Of a stretch of DNA of 6,088 bases, positions 1-5,058 are shown in pieces (the stretch's first letter is position 1; the number at the start of each line of letters is the position of its first letter). Source of the stretch: CAYTQK01 sp964439745 (lineage in GTDB: Bacteria; Desulfobacterota; Desulfobacteria; Desulfobacterales; Desulfosudaceae). The position numbers and the translations under genes were made by a program. Below the pieces are notes generated by a model. That model was not told where the DNA came from. It worked only from the letters and a program-made list of their open reading frames with translations, and ran no database searches. The stretch spans positions 1 to 6,088 of the forward strand of contig CAYTQK010000201.1 of NCBI GenBank assembly GCA_964439745.1, written 5' to 3'.

Positions 1-839
1 AGGCCCCAGGCCAGGATCTTGTCTTGCTTGAGAAACCGGACGATCTCGTCGGCATAGAGCAGGAACTTGTCAAAATAGGAATAAGCGTCAAAACTGACGA
101 TGTCGGCCGGCGAATCAAGAATGATGGACCACTCGGCGTTGGCGCAGACATGCACCCCGGCCAGGGCCCCTTCGGCCTGAACCGCTTCGATCACCTCGGT
201 AAAGCAGGCCATCACCTCTTCGCGGGAAATACTGATAAAGGCCGACGAGCCAAAGGCGGTCAGGCCCGGCTCGTCAAAGAAAATGATCACCGGCCTGCCC
301 AGTTCGGCCAGCCGCCGGGCCTGCCAGCGGGCCTTGGTGGCGATCAGCTTGACGGCGATATCCCGCAGCTGCTCGTCATAGAATACCGCCCGGTCGTCGG
401 CATCGACCACGCTGGTGGCAAAGGTAAAGGGACCGGTGATCTGGCCCTTGACGGCCGCCAGGGAATCGGCCAGCGGCGCGGCCTGGTCCAGGAACTCGAA
501 AAAGCCGGCCGCCTCTTTTTGTCCCAGGGCAAAGCGGGAGGAAAGCAGATCGGCATTGTTTTCCGACACGGCCAGGTACTCTTCATAAAAGGCCAGCACC
601 TCTTCTTCAAAGGAATCGCCGCGGGTATCGATAAACCGCTTATCCCCTTTTTCGGCAACCGCGGGGAAGCCCGGCAGAAACTGGGCCACCATGCCCTCTT
701 CCGGGTAAACCGGGAGCTGCGCCCACAAGGGGATCTCCGGCACCTGGGAAATCACCAGGCGGGTGGCTTCCTGGTGATTGTCCAGGGGCAGGCTGCCGAT
801 CAGGGCCGGCCGCAGGCGGGGTGAAAATCGTTCGGTCAT
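1..839 (-). CDS. UroD/MetE-like (cobalamin-independent methionine synthase fold) protein, C-terminus cut by window edge
   Basis: The first 279 residues are present; the end lies beyond base 1. The start ATG at 839 is preceded by an AAGGAG ribosome site at 849-854. Motifs seen: GSLPLD (residues 15-20), then the family-like run IPLWAQLP (36-43), KGQITGPFTF (131-140), FFDEPGL (187-193), HVCANAEW (230-237) and FDAYSY (250-255). These match a TIM-barrel family related to the C-terminal half of MetE and to uroporphyrinogen decarboxylase. In MetE a His-x-Cys pair helps bind the catalytic zinc; here H230 and C232 fit it, and D251 may replace the MetE glutamate ligand. From memory, relatives are about 340-380 residues, so perhaps a fifth to a quarter is missing, including any last Cys ligand. 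A methyl-transfer role from a corrinoid or other donor is inferred, not shown. It is not a full-length MetE, because the protein begins directly with this domain. The substrate is unknown. Confidence 0.85.
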   Translation of the reverse strand, partial: MTERFSPRLRPALIGSLPLDNHQEATRLVISQVPEIPLWAQLPVYPEEGMVAQFLPGFPAVAEKGDKRFIDTRGDSFEEEVLAFYEEYLAVSENNADLLSSRFALGQKEAAGFFEFLDQAAPLADSLAAVKGQITGPFTFATSVVDADDRAVFYDEQLRDIAVKLIATKARWQARRLAELGRPVIIFFDEPGLTAFGSSAFISISREEVMACFTEVIEAVQAEGALAGVHVCANAEWSIILDSPADIVSFDAYSYFDKFLLYADEIVRFLKQDKILAWG

Positions 840-883
840 GAATGTAAACTCCTTTTGGCAAAACAGGGCGTTCTTTTTCATTG

Positions 884-911
884 ATTATAAAAATACCGGC
901 AGATGTGACGA
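884..911 (-). promoter_or_regulatory. Probable sigma70-type promoter of the UroD/MetE-like gene
   Basis: On the minus strand a perfect TATAAT -10 box (884-889) follows a TCGTCA -35 box (906-911, 4 of 6 consensus bases) with a 16-base spacer. Transcription would start near 877, giving a leader of about 38 bases that contains the AAGGAG ribosome site. The -35 is weak, so an activator could be involved. Confidence 0.5.
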
Positions 912-955
912 CCCTGTGTTTCTTGATGCGCATTCTTCTGAAAATCAACCGGATA

Positions 956-985
956 TTGACATTGACCGCGCAACCGTGGTATATG
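956..985 (+). promoter_or_regulatory. Probable sigma70-type promoter of tatA
   Basis: A perfect TTGACA -35 (956-961) is followed after 18 bases by TATATG (980-985). A second overlapping pair is possible: TTGACC (962-967) with TGATAT (984-989), spacer 16. The two TTGAC boxes lie in direct tandem. Transcription would start around 992-996 and run into the stem-loop at 1002-1046 before reaching tatA. Confidence 0.45.
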
Positions 986-1001
986 ATATCCGCACTATCG
1001 A

Positions 1002-1046
1002 CCACGGCAATGGATGAACCCGGTATCCGGCCAGCCATTGCCGGGG
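1002..1046 (+). promoter_or_regulatory. Stem-loop in the tatA 5' leader
   Basis: The arms CGGCAATGG (1005-1013) and CCATTGCCG (1035-1043) are perfectly complementary over 9 bp. Two more GC pairs (1002-1003 with 1045-1046) sit beyond one mismatch. The loop contains a second small hairpin, CCGG-TAT-CCGG (1020-1030). The structure lies just after the predicted transcription start and about 30 bases before the ribosome site. It is not followed immediately by a T-run (the nearest, TTTTTT, is about 20 bases on), so it does not look like a normal terminator. mRNA stabilisation or translational control is possible; no known RNA family was recognised. Confidence 0.5.
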
Positions 1047-1091
1047 GTGATCAATTCGTTATCTTTTTTCGCTGACGCAAAGGAGGCAACC

Positions 1092-1280
1092 ATGTTTGGC
1101 ATCGGCATGCCGGAATTATTAATCATACTGGTAATCGTGCTGGTTGTGTTCGGTGCCGGCAAATTGCCGGAAATCGGCTCCGGCATCGGCAAAGGCATTC
1201 AGAATTTTAAAAAAGCAACCTCCGAAACGGATAAGGAGAAGGAAGACCCGGAAAAAATCGAAAACAACCACAAATCCTGA
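1092..1280 (+). CDS. tatA: Sec-independent (Tat) translocase protein TatA/TatE
   Basis: A 62-residue membrane protein with classic TatA order: a short periplasmic start (FGIGMPEL), one transmembrane helix at about residues 8-21, the FGAGKLPEIG hinge (20-29), an amphipathic helix (about 30-43), and a charged Lys/Glu-rich tail. TatA oligomers form the pore or membrane-thinning element by which folded proteins, often cofactor-bearing redox enzymes, cross the inner membrane with TatC. The ATG at 1092 is chosen because AAAGGAGG (1079-1086) sits 5 bases upstream and the hydrophobic start fits; an upstream in-frame extension to 1014 has no such support. No tatB or tatC is adjacent, so this is a solitary tatA whose partners must be elsewhere. 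The polar residue common near the helix start of TatA (often Gln or Glu) fits E8. TatB is less likely given the short tail. Confidence 0.93.
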   Translation: MFGIGMPELLIILVIVLVVFGAGKLPEIGSGIGKGIQNFKKATSETDKEKEDPEKIENNHKS

Positions 1281-1351
1281 AAAAACATCTTTCCGGCCCG
1301 CCCAGGGAATAACAGCATTTACCGCGGAATTGATTGACGATTTTTTGACAT

Positions 1352-1397
1352 AAACCCGCTGCCGCGATAGCCCGCGGCCGCGGGTTTTGTTTTTTTT
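1352..1397 (+). terminator. Rho-independent terminator after tatA
   Basis: The arms at 1352-1365 and 1374-1387 pair over 14 bp with one mismatch (1360/1379), around an 8-base loop. The stem is GC-rich and ends in AAA/TTT. It is followed by TTTTG and eight more T (1385-1397). Orientation is for tatA. For the convergent ssb the hairpin is also present, but it is followed by only a short T stretch (TTTATG), so termination from that side should be weaker. Confidence 0.88.
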
Positions 1398-1414
1398 GCC
1401 CCTGGCGCTCTCAT

Positions 1415-1837
1415 TTAAAAGGGAATATCATCGTCGTCCGGTCCGCTGCCGCTGCTGCCAGGAAAGGGCGGCTCATCCGGCGCGGCCGAGGGACCGCCGC
1501 CCCCGCCCTTGGGTTCCAGCATCTGCATGTTGTTGGCCACGATCTCGGTGGTATAACGGGTCACCCCGTCTTTTTCCCAGGAGCGGGTCTGCAGCCGGCC
1601 CTCTATGTAGACCTGCCGGCCCTTGGCCAGATATTCCCCGCATATTTCCCCCAGCCGGCCGAAAGCCACCACCCGGTGCCATTCGGTACGCTCTTTTTTT
1701 TCGCCGGTGGCCTTGTCTTTCCACTCTTCCGAAGTGGCCACGGAAAAACTGGCTATAGCCCGTCCATCCTGGGTGTAGCGCACCTCCGGATCACGGCCCA
1801 GACGGCCGATAATCATTGCCTTGTTAATCCCTGCCAT
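1415..1837 (-). CDS. ssb: Single-stranded DNA-binding protein
   Basis: A 140-residue bacterial SSB that coats single-stranded DNA in replication, recombination and repair. The OB-fold spans about residues 1-108: INKAMIIGRLGRDPEVRYT at the start, FSVATSEEW (31-39), ERTEWHRVVAFGRL (49-62), YLAKGRQVYIEGRL (69-82). A short Gly/Pro-rich linker (111-132) follows, and the protein ends in the conserved acidic tip DDDDIPF, which recruits partner proteins such as repair enzymes and polymerase subunits. It is shorter than E. coli SSB (about 178 residues) only in the linker. The ATG at 1837 is supported by AAGGAGG (1843-1849) 5 bases upstream; an in-frame extension to 1900 has no such site. It is convergent with tatA and on the same strand as the LVIVD gene, with a 278-base gap, so read-through from that gene is possible. 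Confidence 0.96.
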   Translation of the reverse strand: MAGINKAMIIGRLGRDPEVRYTQDGRAIASFSVATSEEWKDKATGEKKERTEWHRVVAFGRLGEICGEYLAKGRQVYIEGRLQTRSWEKDGVTRYTTEIVANNMQMLEPKGGGGGPSAAPDEPPFPGSSGSGPDDDDIPF

Positions 1838-2115
1838 GCACACCTCCTTGTCTGGTATGGGTTTACTCGCCGTTATTACCGCGGCCTTCCCCCGCGGCAA
1901 ATTCCCTCGTCAAAGGAAGATGTACTATATTTTTTTCCCGGCTTCAAGGAACAAATTCCTTCCCCGTAACCGCCTGAACTACAGGAGGGAACAAACAGCG
2001 GCAAAACACCTTGCCCGTCCGCAGGGTTGACCGGAAAACCGGAATGCCGTGCCCTTCGCCGGGACCAGTTTTTCCGATGGGAAAAAATCAAACCGGGAAG
2101 ATTTATGAAAAGAGG
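1838..2115. other. Non-coding gap upstream of ssb
   Basis: No convincing gene. The open frames here lack ribosome sites and recognisable motifs. Visible structure: a CCGCGG pair (1879-1884 / 1892-1897) that would form a hairpin in the ssb leader; the palindrome AAGGAA-CAAA-TTCCTT (1946-1961); GGCAA/TTGCC (2000-2015); CCGG-AAAA-CCGG (2031-2042); and TTTTTCC-GATG-GGAAAAA (2069-2086). None is followed by a clear T-run on the minus strand, so I see no intrinsic terminator for the LVIVD gene. Confidence 0.6.
1924..1954 (-). promoter_or_regulatory. ssb: Possible ssb promoter
   Basis: On the minus strand TATAGT (1924-1929, 5 of 6 consensus) lies 19 bases downstream of TTGTTC (1949-1954). The spacing is longer than ideal. 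The palindrome AAGGAA-CAAA-TTCCTT (1946-1961) overlaps the -35, where a repressor could bind. Transcription would start near 1917 and leave a leader of about 80 bases with the CCGCGG hairpin. Confidence 0.3.
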
Positions 2116-4395
2116 CTACCAGCCGCGGGATAGAATTTTTGTCACCGGCGCAAAAACCGAATCGATAAAACAGCCGTCGCTGTCCGAGCTGTCATGCAGA
2201 TCCACGGGCGTTACGTCATAATACCAGTCACCGAGCTCTTCATCTTTATGCTGCACCCCCAGCGCCTGGATACCGCCTCCACCGTCGGCGATAAAAGCGT
2301 AATCTTCAATAACCATTACATCCTTGACATCACCGGTACTGCGGTATCCGACTATCCGTTGCGGAGGGACAGTCTCCGGATTGGCAAAAAACCCCATGTT
2401 TTCCCCCCCCAGACCATTCGCCACCCATAACAAATCAACAGTGTCATCCTCATCAGAACGCGCCGCATAAACTCCTTGAACAAAATCATAAGGCACAGCG
2501 CCATATTCTCCCGCAATCTCTGGATTCTCGGGATCGGATACGTCAAAAACACACAGGCCTTCATTATACGCGGCCACATACACCAGCTCGCCCACTTTGG
2601 TAACGTCCCAAGCATTACCCGGAATATCATCTAAATCATCACTGTCGGGGATATAGTAGTTGGCCAGCAGGGAAGGATTGCTTTTATCCGAAACATCCAT
2701 TATCGATAAGCCATTTTCTCCATCCGCCACATAAGCTGTCTCGTTATCCACAAAAACCGCTTTGGCATCAGTTATCTCCGTATCATTTTCTCCCGATAAA
2801 TAAGGAGATTCCGGCTCTGAAACATCGATAATTTTCAAGCCGCCATTCCTGGCCGCGACATAGGCGTAACCATCATTTACATAAACACCAGAGGCGTCCC
2901 CTGTAAACCCTTGTGCATTTCCATAAGCGCCTGTCAATTCTGGGAAAACCGGTTCTTTCGTCTTGCGATTGCCTTCTTCATCAAAAGGGGGAAGATCTGG
3001 ATCAATAATTTTTAAACCGTCACTTCCATCGGCCACATAAACATACTTCCCTTCCGCCATGACATCCCTGGCTTCTCCTTGTGTCATCAAGGAACCTTTT
3101 AATAAAAAACTTACATAATTTTCAGATTGAACCGCAAAAAGAATCCGTAATCCTTCTTTGAACTCTCCTGCCGTGGGATCATCATCAACGATATAGACAT
3201 AACTGGTGTCAACATCGATATAAAGAGAATCACCATCCGCCGGCGTCTCGGCATCGGCTATTTTGACCAGTTCATTGGCCGCATCCGAGGCGTCGATCTG
3301 CACCAGGCCAGTTCTGTTATCACCGACATAGGCCATTTGACTGTTCTCATCATAGTATAGCCGGTAAACTCCGGACAAGGCGTCACCATCCGCATCTGTT
3401 CTGTACACGTTAACCCAGCTGTCTGCATCAATTTCTGCGGGTGATGAATTATCAAGTACCACCAATCCCTGGATAGTGTCCCCGACAAAAACAAAATCTT
3501 CAGTTACCTCAATGGCAGTCGCCTTGGTATTGTCCTCCAGGTAAACACAAGAGGCGTCGGGGACCAGATAATCAATCCCATTTCCGAAATTACTCTCTGC
3601 TACATTAATGATTTTCACTCCGCTGCCGGCGCAAGCCAGATACGCATAATCTCCATGAACGGCTACGTCAAGGGCATTAGAGGTATTGCAATATGCTGTA
3701 ATCCAGGGATCCTGCTTATCGGTAACATCAAATACGGCCAGCCCGTTAATCATGTCCGTAACATAGGCATAATCCCCGGCCACGACAACGCTCTGCGCTT
3801 TTTTGATTTCGATAAAAGAAGTTTCCAATTGGCCTTCGGAAATAAATTCGGGATCCTGCGGAGTTCCTGACTCGGCGCCCACATCGATAATCCATATACC
3901 ACTATCATATCCATCCGTCGTTAAAAATGAATAGACAACATAAGCGTAACCATCGGCCACGCAGACATCCTTGGCAAAACCCCGATTGCCTTTACTGGTG
4001 TTAATAGGGTAGGAAGAAAGATAATCGCCTTCTGATAACACATCCGGCGCCGCAGGCACATCATATATCCGCAACCCCTCGCTGCCGCAGGTGACGTACA
4101 GATAACCATTGTCATAAAAAACACCGGAAATGCCTTCCGTGCCGGCCACTTCGTCTTCGGAAAGGTCTGCGGCCGGAGTCAGCGGGATGGTCACCCGGCT
4201 GACCAGGGTCAGGTCCGCAGCATCGTAGACGGAGATCACCTCCCCGTCCCCATGGTAGATATAGCTGCCGTCACTCGTAATGACGTTGGGAGAGGTTTCC
4301 GGCCACCGGTTGACGAATTCAATGCTGCCGCTGGCCGCCAGGGCCGAGCCGGCCGCAAAAATGATCATCAGTACTGTATAATAAATAACTTTCAT
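2116..4395 (-). CDS. Exported LVIVD-repeat (beta-propeller) protein with Cys-Phe-Ile C-terminal tail
   Basis: A 759-residue protein. Residues 1-20 form a signal peptide: K2, a hydrophobic core, then S-A-L-A with likely cleavage after A20. The rest is about 14 copies of a repeat of the type YAYVADGENGLxIxDVSDPxxP, starting near residues 45, 98, 150, 209, 250, 301, 354, 399, 451, 510, 553, 604, 655 (degenerate) and 699. This matches the LVIVD repeat family, predicted to build beta-propellers in extracytoplasmic proteins. No enzyme motif was found; binding or a structural role at the cell surface is inferred. The tail (741-759) begins GCFIDS, resembling 'CFI-box' tails of secreted proteins. The ATG at 4395 is chosen for the signal peptide, although its ribosome site is poor (GGGGGCGG). 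The frame stays open to a GTG at 4542, which would bury the signal peptide. GC content appears lower than in neighbouring genes over most of its length. Confidence 0.88.
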   Translation of the reverse strand: MKVIYYTVLMIIFAAGSALAASGSIEFVNRWPETSPNVITSDGSYIYHGDGEVISVYDAADLTLVSRVTIPLTPAADLSEDEVAGTEGISGVFYDNGYLYVTCGSEGLRIYDVPAAPDVLSEGDYLSSYPINTSKGNRGFAKDVCVADGYAYVVYSFLTTDGYDSGIWIIDVGAESGTPQDPEFISEGQLETSFIEIKKAQSVVVAGDYAYVTDMINGLAVFDVTDKQDPWITAYCNTSNALDVAVHGDYAYLACAGSGVKIINVAESNFGNGIDYLVPDASCVYLEDNTKATAIEVTEDFVFVGDTIQGLVVLDNSSPAEIDADSWVNVYRTDADGDALSGVYRLYYDENSQMAYVGDNRTGLVQIDASDAANELVKIADAETPADGDSLYIDVDTSYVYIVDDDPTAGEFKEGLRILFAVQSENYVSFLLKGSLMTQGEARDVMAEGKYVYVADGSDGLKIIDPDLPPFDEEGNRKTKEPVFPELTGAYGNAQGFTGDASGVYVNDGYAYVAARNGGLKIIDVSEPESPYLSGENDTEITDAKAVFVDNETAYVADGENGLSIMDVSDKSNPSLLANYYIPDSDDLDDIPGNAWDVTKVGELVYVAAYNEGLCVFDVSDPENPEIAGEYGAVPYDFVQGVYAARSDEDDTVDLLWVANGLGGENMGFFANPETVPPQRIVGYRSTGDVKDVMVIEDYAFIADGGGGIQALGVQHKDEELGDWYYDVTPVDLHDSSDSDGCFIDSVFAPVTKILSRGW
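2119..2175 (-). other. C-terminal GCFIDS tail of the LVIVD protein
   Basis: The last 19 residues (741-759) follow an acidic/serine stretch (HDSSDSD) and begin GCFIDS. Many secreted proteins of anaerobic and deltaproteobacterial lineages end in a Gly-rich linker plus GCFIATAAYGS ('CFI-box' C-terminal domain). Here the core G-C-F-I is kept but the rest is divergent and short. The only cysteine in the last 140 residues is C742, which could be a processing or attachment site. Membership is inferred from memory. Confidence 0.45.
2302..3201 (-). repeat. Second copy of the duplicated six-repeat protein block (residues 399-698)
   Basis: It encodes repeats 8-13 of the LVIVD protein. Shared marks in equivalent places include a PDS or PDA turn (583-585 against 279-281), and GVY followed by an acidic DE stretch before the sixth repeat (641 onward against 342 onward). 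Repeat 13 has lost the usual GLxIxD ending. Confidence 0.6.
2403..2410 (-). repeat. G8 homopolymer inside the LVIVD coding sequence
   Basis: On the coding strand eight G in a row, followed by AAAA, encode the L-G-G-E stretch at residues 662-665. Loss of one G would shift into a frame that stops at 2352-2354, about 17 residues later, removing repeat 14 and the GCFIDS tail. Confidence 0.85.
3202..4104 (-). repeat. First copy of a duplicated six-repeat protein block (residues 98-398)
   Basis: It encodes repeats 2-7 of the LVIVD protein. Successive repeat starts are spaced 52, 59, 41, 51, 53 and 45 residues. The pattern matches the following block (52, 59, 43, 51, 51, 44), which points to an ancient internal duplication of about 300 residues. 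Similarity is at protein level only and the DNA copies have diverged. Confidence 0.6.
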
Positions 4396-4471
4396 AGCCG
4401 CCCCCGCTGCAAAACAATTGCATTTGTTGGAATTGGAATTGATCCGGAGGAAAGTTCGAGAAATTGCAAGG

Positions 4472-4480
4472 AGTATATCA
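4472..4480 (-). promoter_or_regulatory. Possible second, nearer promoter of the LVIVD gene (extended -10)
   Basis: The minus strand reads TGATATACT, an extended -10 element (TG-n-TATACT) with no good -35 at the expected distance. It would start transcription near 4465 and shorten the leader to about 70 bases. It is weaker than the site at 4557-4585. Confidence 0.25.
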
Positions 4481-4556
4481 CTGCCTTCCGGCCCAGCCTT
4501 GTCCGGATTGATACGATTTCCGGGAAACATTTCATTGGTCACAACTAAACTTGTTT

Positions 4557-4585
4557 ATTATCCTTGAGGTCCCCCATTTTGTCAA
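4557..4585 (-). promoter_or_regulatory. Strong sigma70-type promoter of the LVIVD gene
   Basis: On the minus strand a perfect TTGACA -35 (4580-4585) is followed after exactly 17 bases by GATAAT (4557-4562, 5 of 6). Transcription would start near 4550, about 155 bases before the ATG at 4395. The leader holds a tandem GGAATT pair (4429-4440) and a weak AACAA/TTGTT hairpin (4413-4428). Confidence 0.7.
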
Positions 4586-4761
4586 GCCGAAAGACAACCT
4601 GTCCCGATATTTCCACGACCGTCGCCACCCGGGAACGACAATGAGGTTGAAGAATTTATTACGGCTGGCTGGCGAACAAACAAGTAATTGTATTTCAATA
4701 TAAATTTAAGATACAACCACCCCTCCGGATCTGTTTCCAGAAATTATGAAAAAATAAAATA
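4586..4761. other. Core of the divergent control region between the LVIVD and metF promoters
   Basis: No gene is supported. The left half is mixed in composition; the right half (about 4675-4761) is AT-rich, as is usual upstream of a strong promoter. It contains the inverted repeat at 4688-4716. A 20-codon frame from the ATG at 4641 has no ribosome site. Confidence 0.6.
4688..4716. promoter_or_regulatory. Inverted repeat TTGTAT-N17-ATACAA, possible operator
   Basis: The arms at 4688-4693 and 4711-4716 are perfectly complementary, with an AT-rich centre. The site ends 45 bases upstream of the metF -35 box and about 100 bases from the LVIVD -35. That placement suits an activator or regulator of metF. 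The binding protein is unknown, and a chance occurrence in AT-rich DNA is possible. Confidence 0.35.
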
Positions 4762-4791
4762 TTGACATACCTGCGAACAATTAATTATAAA
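4762..4791 (+). promoter_or_regulatory. metF: Strong sigma70-type promoter of metF
   Basis: A perfect TTGACA -35 (4762-4767), 18-base spacer and TATAAA -10 (4786-4791, 5 of 6), inside AT-rich sequence. The predicted start is near 4798, leaving a leader of about 260 bases before metF. Confidence 0.68.
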
Positions 4792-4797
4792 TAAACG

Positions 4798-5058
4798 AGG
4801 ATAATAGGGGTGGCTTGATACGCGTATAACGGCATATCAGCGTAGAAGGCGTTTAATGATAAACAAAACAATCTGATCCTGCTGCCTTGTTCTGACCGCG
4901 CACAACCCGTTGTTACTGATGCTTTTCTAAAATAAGTTTTCGCCCCTTTCTTTATTTTGTTTTTTGAGGAACGGTATTCAAACCATTTTTTAGCTGATAA
5001 AAAAAACATCGGTTATGGATACAAACAAAGTTATTATCAACGTGACGGAGGAACGCGG
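4798..5058 (+). promoter_or_regulatory. Long untranslated leader of metF
   Basis: About 260 bases lie between the predicted transcription start and the metF ATG, with no supported gene. Visible elements: the perfect palindrome ATACGCGTAT (4818-4827), part of a TACGC...GCGTA stem (about 4819-4844); ACAAC-CC-GTTGT; and an AT-only stem AAAATAA (4929-4935) / TTATTTT (4952-4958) followed by G and six T (4959-4965), a weak terminator-like element. The metF ribosome site GGAGGAA is at 5047-5053. The length and structure suggest regulation in the mRNA, such as an attenuator or ligand-sensing RNA. I do not recognise the conserved cores of the SAM, tetrahydrofolate or cobalamin riboswitches. Confidence 0.4.

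Noticed and set aside
24..824. Long 266-codon open frame on the plus strand
   Set aside because: It is antisense to the UroD/MetE-like gene, which has recognisable motifs and a ribosome site. The plus frame has no known motif and is a by-product of high-GC codon use.
863..917. ACAGGG/CCCTGT inverted repeat flanking the UroD/MetE-like promoter
   Set aside because: Only 6-bp arms separated by 43 bases; this is expected by chance in this length.
2069..2086. TTTTTCC/GGAAAAA hairpin as terminator of the LVIVD gene
   Set aside because: On the minus strand no T-run follows the stem (next bases CTGGTCCC), so it does not meet the pattern of an intrinsic terminator.
1876..2091. 71-codon minus-strand frame upstream of ssb
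   Set aside because: No ribosome site, no motif, and it overlaps the likely ssb leader and promoter.
4641..4703. 20-codon frame beginning M-R-L-K, like the start of MetF
   Set aside because: The four-residue match to the MetF start is probably chance; there is no ribosome site and no further similarity, so I do not call it a decayed metF copy.
4785..5009. 74-codon minus-strand frame in the metF leader
   Set aside because: It lies opposite the leader, begins without a ribosome site, and has no recognisable domain; low-complexity AT-rich DNA explains it.
4957..5058. N-terminal extension of MetF from a TTG codon
   Set aside because: The 34 extra residues do not resemble MetF, and the GGAGGAA site sits right before the ATG at 5059, where the MetF homology begins.
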